From NCBI GenBank assembly GCA_017525035.1, contig JAFXTH010000018.1:1-60522 (forward strand): 60,522 nt of DNA. The letters are read 5' to 3'. This document shows, piece after piece, positions 52,945-60,487 of this stretch; positions within the stretch are counted from its first letter, which is position 1, and each line of letters begins with the position of its first letter. The notes beneath the pieces were generated by a model. It was not told the origin of the DNA. It saw only the letters and a program-made list of their open reading frames with translations, and did no database searches. The stretch comes from Bacilli bacterium. GTDB lineage: Bacteria > Bacillota_I > Bacilli_A > RF39 > UBA660. The position numbers and the translations under genes are program-made.

Positions 52945-52962
52945 TATTAAAATACTAGTTTT
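52937..52962 (+). terminator. Bidirectional terminator
   Basis: AAAACTAGTATT pairs with AATACTAGTTTT and can end both converging genes. It covers the last codons of the minus-strand ferredoxin gene. Confidence 0.8.
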
Positions 52963-53155
52963 CTTCTTTTTGTTCGCTTATTGCAGATGTAGGGCAACCT
53001 TCCATTGCAGCAACTACGTTTTCTTTTTCTTCTTCTGGAACTTCTTCAACTATTACAGTTGCAAATCCCTCGTCTCCAATTGCAAAAACTTTATCACAAA
53101 CAGAAGCACAAGCTCCACATCCGATACAAGCGTCTTTGTTAACGTTTACTTTCAT
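52955..53155 (-). CDS. Single-cluster ferredoxin (4Fe-4S)
   Basis: A 66-residue ferredoxin. CIGCGACASVC supplies three cluster ligands near the N-terminus and CPTSAI the fourth, as in Bacillus-type 4Fe-4S ferredoxins. The central acidic region (VEEVPEEEKE) is typical. It is a small soluble electron carrier; its redox partners are not adjacent. The ATG at 53155 follows AAAGGAATTTGAT on the minus strand. Monocistronic. Confidence 0.93.
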   Translation of the reverse strand: MKVNVNKDACIGCGACASVCDKVFAIGDEGFATVIVEEVPEEEKENVVAAMEGCPTSAISEQKEEN

Positions 53156-53297
53156 ATCAAATTCCTTTCAATAGAATTATACAATATATAGTTTTCCTTT
53201 ACAAATGTTTTTTGTCATTACTTTACATTGCGCATATTTCTCAATTGTTTCATTTTTACAATACGTATGTTAAAATGTATGTGTAGGAGTTGGTTTT

Positions 53298-54149
53298 ATG
53301 CAAAAACGAAGTGATAGGTATACAGATGTTTTAGAAAACGAAGAAGTAAAGAACTCACGTGTTAATAAACATCATGCACTATACGAAGAAATAAATAGTA
53401 AAATTGGATATGAAGAAATTCCAACCTACAGCTCAGATGAACAAATAAATCTTTCTTCTATCGATATGGAAAACCTAAGTAGAAGTGAATACCAAAGAGT
53501 AAAAGATTTTAAAAACCTTTTACATGAACCTGAGGATGATACTAATGTGGTTCAAGAAGAAGTAAAATCAAAAAAGAAAAATTATGACATTAATAAGGTT
53601 TTGGAAGAAGCAAAAAAGAATCGTGAATTAGATGAATTAGAAGGAAAACGTAAATTAAAGAATGAAGATTATAATGTATTAAACAATTTGAATAAAAAAT
53701 ATCTTCATCAAAAAGGATTTACTGAAGAAGATAACGAAGAGTTAAAAGAGTTGATTGACACAATAACATCAAAAACATTAGTAGATGATATTAAAGATGA
53801 AGAAGAAAAAGAATTGCTAAGTGAACTTCTTGCAACAACAATAGATATTAAATTAGAAAGTGAATTATCAAATGAGGAATTACAGGAATTAACAGGTACA
53901 AAAGAGAACACTGGTTTAGTTGATACAAATTCATTCTATTCTAAATCATTAGAATTATCTGGAAGTGACTTACTTGACTCCGAAGAAGTAAATCAAACTA
54001 CTCAGGAGGAAGAATCTGATGATAACGTTTTAGATGTTGAAGAAGATAGAAATATATTTAAGATTGTATTTATTTCAATTATATTATTAATAGTGGTGTT
54101 AATTGTAAGTTATTTTGTACTACAATTTTTAGGAATTAGTTTTAATTAA
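53298..54149 (+). CDS. Tail-anchored acidic coiled-coil protein
   Basis: A 283-residue protein, mostly charged helix (many EE, DE and KK pairs), with one C-terminal membrane helix (about 253-278). The bulk is thus likely cytoplasmic. The N-terminal 60 residues (RSDRYTDVLEN, HALYEEINSKIG) may be a short conserved head. I do not recognise the family. RBS GTAGGAG precedes ATG 53298. It sits just upstream of yunB but ends in its own terminator. A role at the membrane in division or sporulation is only a possibility. Confidence 0.75.
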   Translation: MQKRSDRYTDVLENEEVKNSRVNKHHALYEEINSKIGYEEIPTYSSDEQINLSSIDMENLSRSEYQRVKDFKNLLHEPEDDTNVVQEEVKSKKKNYDINKVLEEAKKNRELDELEGKRKLKNEDYNVLNNLNKKYLHQKGFTEEDNEELKELIDTITSKTLVDDIKDEEEKELLSELLATTIDIKLESELSNEELQELTGTKENTGLVDTNSFYSKSLELSGSDLLDSEEVNQTTQEEESDDNVLDVEEDRNIFKIVFISIILLIVVLIVSYFVLQFLGISFN

Positions 54150-54175
54150 GTTATCATTATATGATAACTTTTTTT
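54148..54175 (+). terminator. Terminator
   Basis: AAGTTATCAT pairs with ATGATAACTT, followed by T residues. Confidence 0.87.
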
Positions 54176-54197
54176 CATATATATTAATGGTGATATT

Positions 54198-54896
54198 GTG
54201 AAATTCAAGAAGGCAATTACTACTGTTAATTTTTTTTTAATTGTTATAACTTTTTTAAACATATTTTTTATAAATTATGTTAGTAGGGATAAGATTAAAG
54301 ATTATAGTACGATGTTAGCAAGTAAAATTACCAAATATATTGTTAATAATGCGTATGTCCGCGAGAAAGTTAATTATTATACTGATGATATATATGATGT
54401 TGTAAAAGATGATACTAATGAAATTAAAAATATTGTTTATGATGCTGGCGTAGTTAATGAGCTGATTAATTCAATAACAGAAAGAGCGTATAACATGTTT
54501 AACATGCTAGAGTATGGCGATTTATCAAAAATTAATATTCGTGAAAATATTTTAACATCAGATTTGAATAGCAAAGACGGGATAGTTATGGAAGTGCCTA
54601 GCGGTGTTATTTTTGATAACTATTTACTAGCAAGCCTTGGGCCGAAGATACCTGTTAAAATATCTCTAACTGGTGAATTTGAATCTTACGTTACTACTGA
54701 TGTTGTTGAATATGGGATTAATAATGCGATGGTAAGCATTTATATAAACATAAAAGTGTCAGAACAAATCACAATGCCTTTTGCAAGTCAAAAGATAACT
54801 ATAGAAAATAAGATACCAATATTTATGAGTTTGGTTAATGGATCAATTCCAAATTATTATATTTCTGGATTTAGTAAAAATTCTAATATATATTAA
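54198..54896 (+). CDS. yunB: Sporulation protein YunB family
   Basis: A 232-residue protein with an N-terminal membrane helix (about 8-28). Its C-terminal part matches YunB: VEYGINNAMVSIYINIKVSE, then QITMPFASQKITIENKIPI and NGSIPNYY. In Bacillus yunB is expressed in the mother cell under SigE and contributes to normal sporulation. The start is GTG 54198 after ATGGTGATATT. The next gene is a YutD-family gene; yunB and yutD are also near each other in Bacillus, so gene order supports the call. Confidence 0.85.
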   Translation: MKFKKAITTVNFFLIVITFLNIFFINYVSRDKIKDYSTMLASKITKYIVNNAYVREKVNYYTDDIYDVVKDDTNEIKNIVYDAGVVNELINSITERAYNMFNMLEYGDLSKINIRENILTSDLNSKDGIVMEVPSGVIFDNYLLASLGPKIPVKISLTGEFESYVTTDVVEYGINNAMVSIYINIKVSEQITMPFASQKITIENKIPIFMSLVNGSIPNYYISGFSKNSNIY

Positions 54897-54906
54897 GTTT
54901 TTATGT

Positions 54907-54912
54907 TATAAT
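54907..54912 (+). promoter_or_regulatory. -10 box of the yutD-like gene
   Basis: TATAAT in ATGTTATAATTAAT lies 15 bases before ATG 54928, with TGGTGAT between. Confidence 0.55.
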
Positions 54913-54927
54913 TAATATGGTGATAAT

Positions 54928-55209
54928 ATGAAGAAAATACAACTATTAGATAATGAATATGATGTTAAAAAAGATGATAATAATTGTTTGGATTATGAAG
55001 AATTAAGCGGATTAGCCACTGATTATTTCAAACCATACGATTTTATTTTTGGCGATTACTCATATGGTAAGCTTAGATTAAAAGGTTTTTATAACGACAA
55101 TAATAAAAATGCTACAGCCATAAATAAAATTAGTTACATGGATGAATATGTTCGTGATTATTGCGCATATAATTGCAAGTATTTTTTGCTTGAAAAAGTA
55201 AAAAAATAA
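54928..55209 (+). CDS. yutD: YutD family (DUF1027) protein
   Basis: A 93-residue protein matching YutD: a YDYIFGDYSYGKLRLKGF-type core (here FIFGDYSYGKLRLKGFY), then TAINKISYMDEYVRDYC and a Cys-containing end CAYNCKYFLLEK. The family is widespread in Bacilli and its function is unsettled. ATG 54928 follows TGGTGAT. Its location between yunB and a DUF1292-like gene resembles the Bacillus yun/yut region. Confidence 0.87.
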   Translation: MKKIQLLDNEYDVKKDDNNCLDYEELSGLATDYFKPYDFIFGDYSYGKLRLKGFYNDNNKNATAINKISYMDEYVRDYCAYNCKYFLLEKVKK

Positions 55210-55275
55210 GCAATTAATATTGAAAAGTATTGTAAATGTGATAAAATAGTAATATGAAGAATAAGGAGGCTATTT

Positions 55276-55545
55276 ATGGATGAAGAGAAGAAGATAATGT
55301 CAATAGTTTTAGAAGATGGATCTATAGATGAAGTAGAAGTGCTACTATCTTTTAAGTTTACTGACACTAATACTGAGTATATGGTTTATACAAAGAATGA
55401 AACTGATGATAATGGTAATATTACTATTTATGTTGCATCAGTTGACAGAAGTACTGGAGAACCTAGACTTGGAAGCGTAGATAGTGAAGAAGAATGGACA
55501 AGAGTTAAGAATGTATTAAAAGAGTTGTCCAAACCCGTAGAATAA
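55276..55545 (+). CDS. DUF1292-like small protein
   Basis: An 89-residue acidic protein with the DUF1292 pattern: an N-terminal strand (MSIVLEDGSIDEVEVL), FKFTDTNTEYMVYTKN, then NITIYVASVD and a C-terminal EEEWTRVKNVLKEL helix. Family members such as Bacillus YrzB are small soluble proteins of unknown function. AAGGAGG precedes ATG 55276. No terminator separates it from the EQA-repeat gene 33 bases downstream, so the two may be co-expressed. Confidence 0.85.
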   Translation: MDEEKKIMSIVLEDGSIDEVEVLLSFKFTDTNTEYMVYTKNETDDNGNITIYVASVDRSTGEPRLGSVDSEEEWTRVKNVLKELSKPVE

Positions 55546-55578
55546 CATAAAAACAAAAAACAAAATGGAGGTGGCCAT

Positions 55579-58158
55579 ATGAGCAATATTGTTGAATTAA
55601 CTCAGGTCATGACTAAAGGAAATAGAGTAGAGCGTATAAGTGGTAGACTAGCAAGCAAAGTCAGATTTACTGAGCCAACTTTAGCTTCGTTTCGACACAA
55701 CGACATTTCTAAAAGTGTTCAAAGATATAATGATAAATATACAGAGTTGAGAAATGCAGTTGTTAGTGCTGAAGTGGCTGCTGCAGAAAATGAAGCTAGA
55801 AGTAGTCTTGCACAAGCTGATATAAAAGCTCAAGCTGACGAGAAACAAAGATTAGCTTTGATTAAAGAAGATGAGCAAGTGGCAAAAATAGCCGGTGTTG
55901 GCGTAGCTAAAAATAGAATGTCATCATTATCTATTGATGCACTTAAGCTTGCTGGAAATTTTGGAACATTAGGTAAAAATTTTGGCGTTAATGTAAAATC
56001 TAAATATTTACCTAAGGCATTAAGCGTTCCTAAACTATATTCAAAAGTATATAAGACAATTTCAAGAAGCATAGATTTATATAAATTAGCTGATAAATCA
56101 GATGTTGTTGATCAATATTTGATTGATAGTGGAATTGTTGATGGACAATTACCTGCAAAAGTTCCTGGATGGAGAAAAGTATTTGAAAATTCAGGAATAA
56201 GTAATGCTGCTGATGTTACAGTGGCAATGAATAGCCAACCATCTAGAGAAACAGAGGAAACTGAAGAGTTTGTTGCACCTGTTGAAAAAGGTGTATCACC
56301 TGCTGATTATTCTCATAGATCATTATTAGCACAAATAAATGATGAATTAGTTGATTTAAGAAAATTAAGATCAAGCCCAAATGGATTTTCTTCTCCATTT
56401 GATTCTGGATTAGAAGAAAGAGAAGATAATCTTTTGAGTATGTTAAAGAGTATTTCTGGTATTGATACAATGTTGATTAAGAAAAAACCATCATTCGAAA
56501 GAAAAAATACAGATTTCCAAAATGTAATTGAAGAGATTGTGGGATATTCTAAACCATTAACAGAGGAAGAGTACAGTCAAAAAGCTGCAGCTGAAGAAGA
56601 ATATTATTCAAGACCAGAAGTTGGAGAAAAAATTGATGAATTAAGACATAAAGATATATTATCAACTTTCAATGAGCAAGAATCATATGATCGTGTTATG
56701 GAAGCTGAGAGAAAAGATAATGAAAGAAGTGCACAAGAAGCAATGGCACTTGATGTAATTGACGAAGAAAGCATGGATCTAGCTGATGATGACGTTCAAG
56801 ATACAATTCTAACATTAGGTGCTATGGATCAAGCAAGACAAATAAAAGAAGCAATAGATGAAAATAAATTACTTGCTGCTGGTTCCGTTGATGAAGCAAA
56901 AAGATTAGTCGCAGAAGATGAGCGAAACAAAATTATTTTTGGTTCAAAAGAACAAGCACAACAGATACTTGACGCAGAGGAAAGACAACTTGTTATTGAG
57001 GGAAGTCTTGAACAAGCGCAAATGTTAAAAACATTAAATGACTTTATGAAAAAGCAAGCAGAGATGCAAAAACAAGATGCTGAAGAAACTGCAATGATTG
57101 TTGAAGGTTCAAAAGAACAAGCACAACAGATACTTGACGCAGAGGAAAGACAATTTGTTATTGATGGAAGCGTTTCACAAGCTGCAAACATTAAAAATGC
57201 TGAAAATACAGCTGCTATAATTAAAGGTTCAGAGGAACAAGCAAAAGAATTAGTTGCTGTAGATGAAAGAAACAGAATAATTGCTGGATCTATGGAACAG
57301 GCAAAAAATATAATTGCGCAAGCTGAAAAAACTGCCCAAGCACAAAATGTAGCAGATAGTATTATTGATATAAATGATCCGTCAGGTTCTATGGAAGATT
57401 TAGTTAAACAAATGGCATATCATAGTGTTTCAAGTGATGATTTGCTATTAGGAGCTGCTGAGCAAGCAAAAGAAATAGTAGCTGCTGAAGAAACTGCAAG
57501 AATTGTAGAAGGTTCAAAAGAACAGGCTCAAAACTTATTTGGAAAAGTTAAGGATCAAGAAGTATATATTGGTGCTAGGGAACAAGCACAATCAATAATT
57601 GCTGCCGAGGATGCTAAAAGGGCTATAAAAGGTGCAAAGGATCAAGCTTTGGCATTAGTTGATGCTGAAGATAAAAAAATGGTAGTAACTGGTGCGGTTG
57701 TTCAAGCACAAAATATCGTTAATGATATTGAGACAAGAAAGATTAAGCGTGGTGCACAAGAACAAGCTCAATCAATAGTAGCAGCAGAGGAAAAACAATT
57801 CGTTGTAAATGGAAGCGTTGAACAAGCAAAGCAATTATTCAGTAGTAAAAAGACAACTACTAGCAATAATGTTGTTCAATTAAATAATGGAACAAATTCA
57901 ATATTACAAGCAATGAATTGCACACCTGTTGAAACAGACGCTAGATTTTGTAGTATTTATGCACCATCACGACCTATAAGGTTACGTCCTAATCAAAAGG
58001 AAAATCTTAGTTTGAGAACAACAAGTGGTTCACAAAAAACTACAAGCAGTAATGTTAAAGAAATGTTAACTGCCTTAAGAGATCAATTAGAGGAGTCACC
58101 AGAATTTGATTTCTTGAGATATAGTGATAATACTGTAAGCATGAGCAAAGCAGCATAA
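55579..58158 (+). CDS. Third EQA-repeat family protein
   Basis: An 859-residue protein with no signal peptide. The N-terminal 400 residues are helical, with a somewhat apolar stretch near 105-150. Residues 412-755 are about 15 successive units of roughly 20 residues of the form [I/V]xG[S/A]xEQAxxIxxAExxx, for example IEGSLEQAQML and VEGSKEQAQQILDAEERQ. The same unit occurs in the proteins at 8045 and 19676. The regular 20-residue period does not fit a plain heptad coiled coil well; a helical-hairpin solenoid or stacked helices is possible. GGAGGTGG precedes ATG 55579. I do not recognise the family. Confidence 0.82.
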   Translation: MSNIVELTQVMTKGNRVERISGRLASKVRFTEPTLASFRHNDISKSVQRYNDKYTELRNAVVSAEVAAAENEARSSLAQADIKAQADEKQRLALIKEDEQVAKIAGVGVAKNRMSSLSIDALKLAGNFGTLGKNFGVNVKSKYLPKALSVPKLYSKVYKTISRSIDLYKLADKSDVVDQYLIDSGIVDGQLPAKVPGWRKVFENSGISNAADVTVAMNSQPSRETEETEEFVAPVEKGVSPADYSHRSLLAQINDELVDLRKLRSSPNGFSSPFDSGLEEREDNLLSMLKSISGIDTMLIKKKPSFERKNTDFQNVIEEIVGYSKPLTEEEYSQKAAAEEEYYSRPEVGEKIDELRHKDILSTFNEQESYDRVMEAERKDNERSAQEAMALDVIDEESMDLADDDVQDTILTLGAMDQARQIKEAIDENKLLAAGSVDEAKRLVAEDERNKIIFGSKEQAQQILDAEERQLVIEGSLEQAQMLKTLNDFMKKQAEMQKQDAEETAMIVEGSKEQAQQILDAEERQFVIDGSVSQAANIKNAENTAAIIKGSEEQAKELVAVDERNRIIAGSMEQAKNIIAQAEKTAQAQNVADSIIDINDPSGSMEDLVKQMAYHSVSSDDLLLGAAEQAKEIVAAEETARIVEGSKEQAQNLFGKVKDQEVYIGAREQAQSIIAAEDAKRAIKGAKDQALALVDAEDKKMVVTGAVVQAQNIVNDIETRKIKRGAQEQAQSIVAAEEKQFVVNGSVEQAKQLFSSKKTTTSNNVVQLNNGTNSILQAMNCTPVETDARFCSIYAPSRPIRLRPNQKENLSLRTTSGSQKTTSSNVKEMLTALRDQLEESPEFDFLRYSDNTVSMSKAA
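56815..57843 (+). repeat. About 15 tandem coding repeats of roughly 60 bp (EQA units)
   Basis: Units encode GSxEQAxxIxxAExxx with period near 20 codons. A 43-base stretch coding for GSKEQAQQILDAEERQ is almost exactly repeated near 56942 and 57107. This shows recent internal duplication on top of an older array. Confidence 0.85.
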
Positions 58159-58172
58159 TTAGATAAAAGTAT

Positions 58173-58201
58173 AAAAGTATCATTTTTGATGATACTTTTT
58201 A
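58173..58201 (+). terminator. Terminator of the EQA-repeat gene
   Basis: AAAAGTATCAT pairs with ATGATACTTTT, followed by T residues. Confidence 0.85.
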
Positions 58202-58222
58202 ATTGTCTTCATATATTATTAT

Positions 58223-58882
58223 ATGGACTATATTATTAATGATGTTATAAATAGAATTTTGAAGGATGAATATCTTGTAGACGTCTTTGATGTCATTTTA
58301 ACGCTTTCTAAATATTATAAACGAATGGGTATTGTTGAAGTTAATTTGTTTAATGCAAAATATCATAATATAACAGTAATAGAATCCTTTTTTAGAAATA
58401 GATTATTTGATTATGAGAAATATAATGCTGATTTTTATATTTGCTTGTGTTATGCGTCGATTATGTTATACAAGAATATCTGTAATAAAAGTGTTACATA
58501 TGGGATTACTGTAAAAAAGATTAAATCATGTTACTGTCCACTTGATTACCTAGAATTAGGTAATGTTGAATATAAACCATTGTCTATTGAATTGGCAGAA
58601 CTTATTAAGTATTCATTCTTTGTCGAAAATTCGCCTTTTGATTGTTTAAATTATTTAAGCAGTTTTGATTTAAATCTGAATGATTATATTTTATTACTCT
58701 CAGAATTGTTATGGCCTTCATATTTTATAGAACTTTTTAAGAAGAATGGTAATGGAGTAGTGTATGAACATATCTTAGAAAATCTTTGCAAGTATTTTAA
58801 ATTGATTTTATGCTTAATTGATAGAATAAAAAACAGGTATAATATCATACCTGTTCCTATTGATTTTATTCATCTATTCTAA
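58223..58882 (+). CDS. Hypothetical protein, possibly a remnant or relative of spore coat YutH
   Basis: A 219-residue, Tyr/Ile/Leu-rich soluble protein. No family is clear. The C-terminal stretch LLSELLWPSYFIELFKK is reminiscent of CotS/YutH-type coat proteins. The position between yutD and a NifU-like gene also recalls Bacillus, where yutH lies between those genes. At 219 residues it is shorter than typical YutH. No ribosome binding site is visible before ATG 58223. The last 17 bases overlap the converging NifU-like gene, and its terminator lies inside this reading frame. Real gene likely; identity weak. Confidence 0.5.
   Translation: MDYIINDVINRILKDEYLVDVFDVILTLSKYYKRMGIVEVNLFNAKYHNITVIESFFRNRLFDYEKYNADFYICLCYASIMLYKNICNKSVTYGITVKKIKSCYCPLDYLELGNVEYKPLSIELAELIKYSFFVENSPFDCLNYLSSFDLNLNDYILLLSELLWPSYFIELFKKNGNGVVYEHILENLCKYFKLILCLIDRIKNRYNIIPVPIDFIHLF
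58826..58854 (-). terminator. Minus-strand terminator of the NifU-like gene
   Basis: Read on the minus strand, ACAGGTAT pairs with ATACCTGT and is followed by a run of T. It lies within the 3' end of the opposing reading frame. Confidence 0.75.
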
Positions 58883-59096
58883 TTACTTGTTTAATTTCTG
58901 GAATTTCGCTTATTAGTATTTCCTCAATGCCTTCTTTTAATGTGACGTCAATAAGTGAACATCCGGCACATGCGCCAGTTAATTTAACATAGACATTTCC
59001 ATTTTCATATTTTACAAATTCTATGTTACCACCGTCGTTTTGTAAAAATGGTTTTAATTTATCAATTTCTTCTATTATTCTTTTTTCAATATCCAT
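58866..59096 (-). CDS. NifU C-terminal domain protein (Fe-S scaffold/carrier, YutI-like)
   Basis: A 76-residue protein with the NifU C-terminal signature: LKPFLQNDGGNIEFVKY and the CxxC motif GACAGCSLIDVTLKEGIE. Such small proteins carry or assemble 4Fe-4S clusters. Bacillus YutI is of this type and sits in the same neighbourhood. I use the ATG at 59096 because GGTGAT lies just upstream; the GTG at 59105 overlaps that site. It could serve the ferredoxin encoded at 52955, but no suf genes are present here. Confidence 0.9.
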   Translation of the reverse strand: MDIEKRIIEEIDKLKPFLQNDGGNIEFVKYENGNVYVKLTGACAGCSLIDVTLKEGIEEILISEIPEIKQVIRIDE

Positions 59097-59195
59097 TTTG
59101 ATCACCGTAATAATTATATAAGCACTTTTTATTAATGTAAAGTATATTTGATTATTTTTTTAATTATTGTTATAATCTAACCAGAAGGTGTATTA

Positions 59196-59555
59196 ATGAC
59201 TAAATTTGAGAAAGATAAAATAGTAACCGGTTATGTAACTGGTATTGAGCCATATGGTATTTTTGTAAGTTTAGATGACTATTATAGTGGTTTGATTCAT
59301 ATATCTGAAATTTCAAGTGATTTTGTTAAAAATGTTTCCGACTATGCAGCAATTGGTGAAGCAATTAAGATGAAGGTGTTGGAAGTAGATGAAAAAAATC
59401 ATCATATTAAATTATCAATAAAGGATATAAATTATAAAAGTGAGAAATGCGGACAAATAAAAGAAACTGAAAAAGGGTTTGGAACTTTGAAAAAAATGGT
59501 CCCAATTTGGATTGAAGATACCATGGAAGATATAAATAATAGTAATAAAAAATAA
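59196..59555 (+). CDS. cvfD: S1-domain RNA-binding protein (CvfD/YugI, general stress protein 13 family)
   Basis: A 119-residue protein. The S1 domain is GYVTGIEPYGIFVSLDDYYSG, then LIHISEIS and KLSIKDINY (residues 8-80). A tail follows with the family motif GFGTLKKMVPIWIEDTMEDI. Relatives bind ribosomes or RNA and affect stress responses and virulence in Streptococcus and Bacillus. AGAAGGTG precedes ATG 59196. A TATAAT box at 59171-59176 is 19 bases from the start, another short leader. Confidence 0.88.
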   Translation: MTKFEKDKIVTGYVTGIEPYGIFVSLDDYYSGLIHISEISSDFVKNVSDYAAIGEAIKMKVLEVDEKNHHIKLSIKDINYKSEKCGQIKETEKGFGTLKKMVPIWIEDTMEDINNSNKK

Positions 59556-59575
59556 TTACTATTTTTTATTTTTTT
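59536..59575 (+). terminator. Terminator of the S1-domain gene
   Basis: AATAGTAAT in the last codons pairs with ATTACTATT, followed by a long T-rich tract. The tRNA promoter begins immediately after. Confidence 0.75.
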
Positions 59576-59576
59576 G

Positions 59577-59605
59577 TTGACAAATATAAATGTAGATGTT
59601 ATATT
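59577..59605 (+). promoter_or_regulatory. Promoter of the first tRNA operon
   Basis: TTGACA (59577-59582), a 17-base spacer and TATATT (59600-59605). The start of transcription would be about 55 bases before the first tRNA. Confidence 0.75.
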
Positions 59606-59666
59606 TTATATTGTCATATGTGACTGGAGATTGTCATATAGGACGAGAGACAATGTATTTTTTTCT

Positions 59667-59743
59667 GGAGGATTAGCTCAGTTGGTTAGAGCACTTGCCT
59701 TACAAGCAAGGGGTCATAGGTTCGAGTCCTATATCCTCCACCA
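59667..59743 (+). tRNA. tRNA-Val (anticodon TAC)
   Basis: Acceptor GGAGGAT pairs with ATCCTCC. The anticodon loop CTTACAA reads valine codons, and GGTTCGAGTCC is the T-arm. The discriminator A and CCA are encoded. First gene of the tRNA cluster. Confidence 0.93.
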
Positions 59744-59750
59744 TTTATGT

Positions 59751-59826
<76 letters not shown>

Positions 59827-59832
59827 TTTTTT

Positions 59833-59916
59833 GGAGAGGTAGCGAAGTGGCTAAACGCGGCAGACTGTAAATCTGTTCCTTCGGGTTCGATGGTTCGAAT
59901 CCATCTCTCTCCACCA
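59833..59916 (+). tRNA. tRNA-Tyr (anticodon GTA)
   Basis: Acceptor GGAGAGG pairs with TCTCTCC with one G-U pair. The loop CTGTAAA carries GTA. The long variable arm (TTCCTTCGGG) is typical of bacterial tRNA-Tyr, and CCA is encoded. Confidence 0.93.
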
Positions 59917-59920
59917 GGAT

Positions 59921-59995
59921 TGCCTCGTAGCCAAGCGGTAAGGCACGAGACTTTGACTCTCGCATGCGCTAGTTCGAATCTAGCCGAGGCAGCCA
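59921..59995 (+). tRNA. tRNA-Gln (anticodon TTG)
   Basis: Acceptor TGCCTCG pairs with CGAGGCA. The loop CTTTGAC carries TTG. Discriminator G and CCA are present. The U1-A72 pair is usual for glutamine tRNA. Confidence 0.92.
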
Positions 59996-60000
59996 TAGTT

Positions 60001-60076
60001 GTTCCGTTAGCTCAGTCGGTAGAGCATTTGACTTTTAATCAAAGGGTCTGGAGTTCGAATCTCCAACGGGACACCA
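60001..60076 (+). tRNA. tRNA-Lys (anticodon TTT)
   Basis: Acceptor GTTCCGT pairs with ACGGGAC with one wobble. The loop CTTTTAA carries TTT, and CCA is encoded. Last gene before a terminator. Confidence 0.93.
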
Positions 60077-60084
60077 TTTTTGAA

Positions 60085-60110
60085 GTAAGAAGCGTTGTGC
60101 TTCTTTTTCT
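60085..60110 (+). terminator. Terminator of the first tRNA operon
   Basis: AAGAAGC pairs with GCTTCTT over a five-base loop, followed by T residues. It separates the first five tRNA genes from the next group. Confidence 0.82.
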
Positions 60111-60147
60111 ATTAATAAATAAAATATGAAGATAATATAAAAAAGTC

Positions 60148-60176
60148 TTGCAAAAATAAGAAAATTGTTATATTAT
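60148..60176 (+). promoter_or_regulatory. Promoter of the second tRNA operon
   Basis: TTGCAA (60148-60153), a 17-base spacer and TATTAT (60171-60176) lie 29 bases before the tRNA-Leu gene. A short hairpin (AGTCCT with AGGACT) lies in the leader. Confidence 0.65.
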
Positions 60177-60205
60177 TAAATAGTCCTAACGAAAAGGACT
60201 AATGT

Positions 60206-60294
60206 GCCTGAGTGGCGGAATAGGTAGACGCACAGGACTTAAAATCCTGCGAGTATCAAAGCTCGTGTCGGTTCAAGTCCGACCTTAGGCACCA
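60206..60294 (+). tRNA. tRNA-Leu (anticodon TAA)
   Basis: Acceptor GCCTGAG pairs with CTTAGGC with one wobble. The loop CTTAAAA carries TAA. The long class II variable arm and encoded CCA fit tRNA-Leu. Confidence 0.93.
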
Positions 60295-60302
60295 ATATTT
60301 AT

Positions 60303-60395
60303 GGAGGAATACCCAAGTCTGGTTGAAGGGACCGGTCTTGAAAACCGGGAGGTCGAGCAATCGGCGCAGGGGTTCGAATCCCTTTTCCTCCGCCA
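60303..60395 (+). tRNA. tRNA-Ser (anticodon TGA)
   Basis: Acceptor GGAGGAA pairs with TTCCTCC. The loop CTTGAAA carries TGA. Long variable arm, discriminator G and CCA are present. It is a possible ligand family for the serine T-box, whose UCU specifier is read by an NGA anticodon. Confidence 0.93.
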
Positions 60396-60410
60396 ATTTT
60401 TTTTACATAT

Positions 60411-60486
<76 letters not shown>

Positions 60487-60487
60487 T

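Noticed and set aside
56815..57843. Repeats of roughly 60 bp considered as CRISPR-like
   Set aside because: The periodicity is in codons, the copies are diverged at DNA level and there are no spacers or cas genes.
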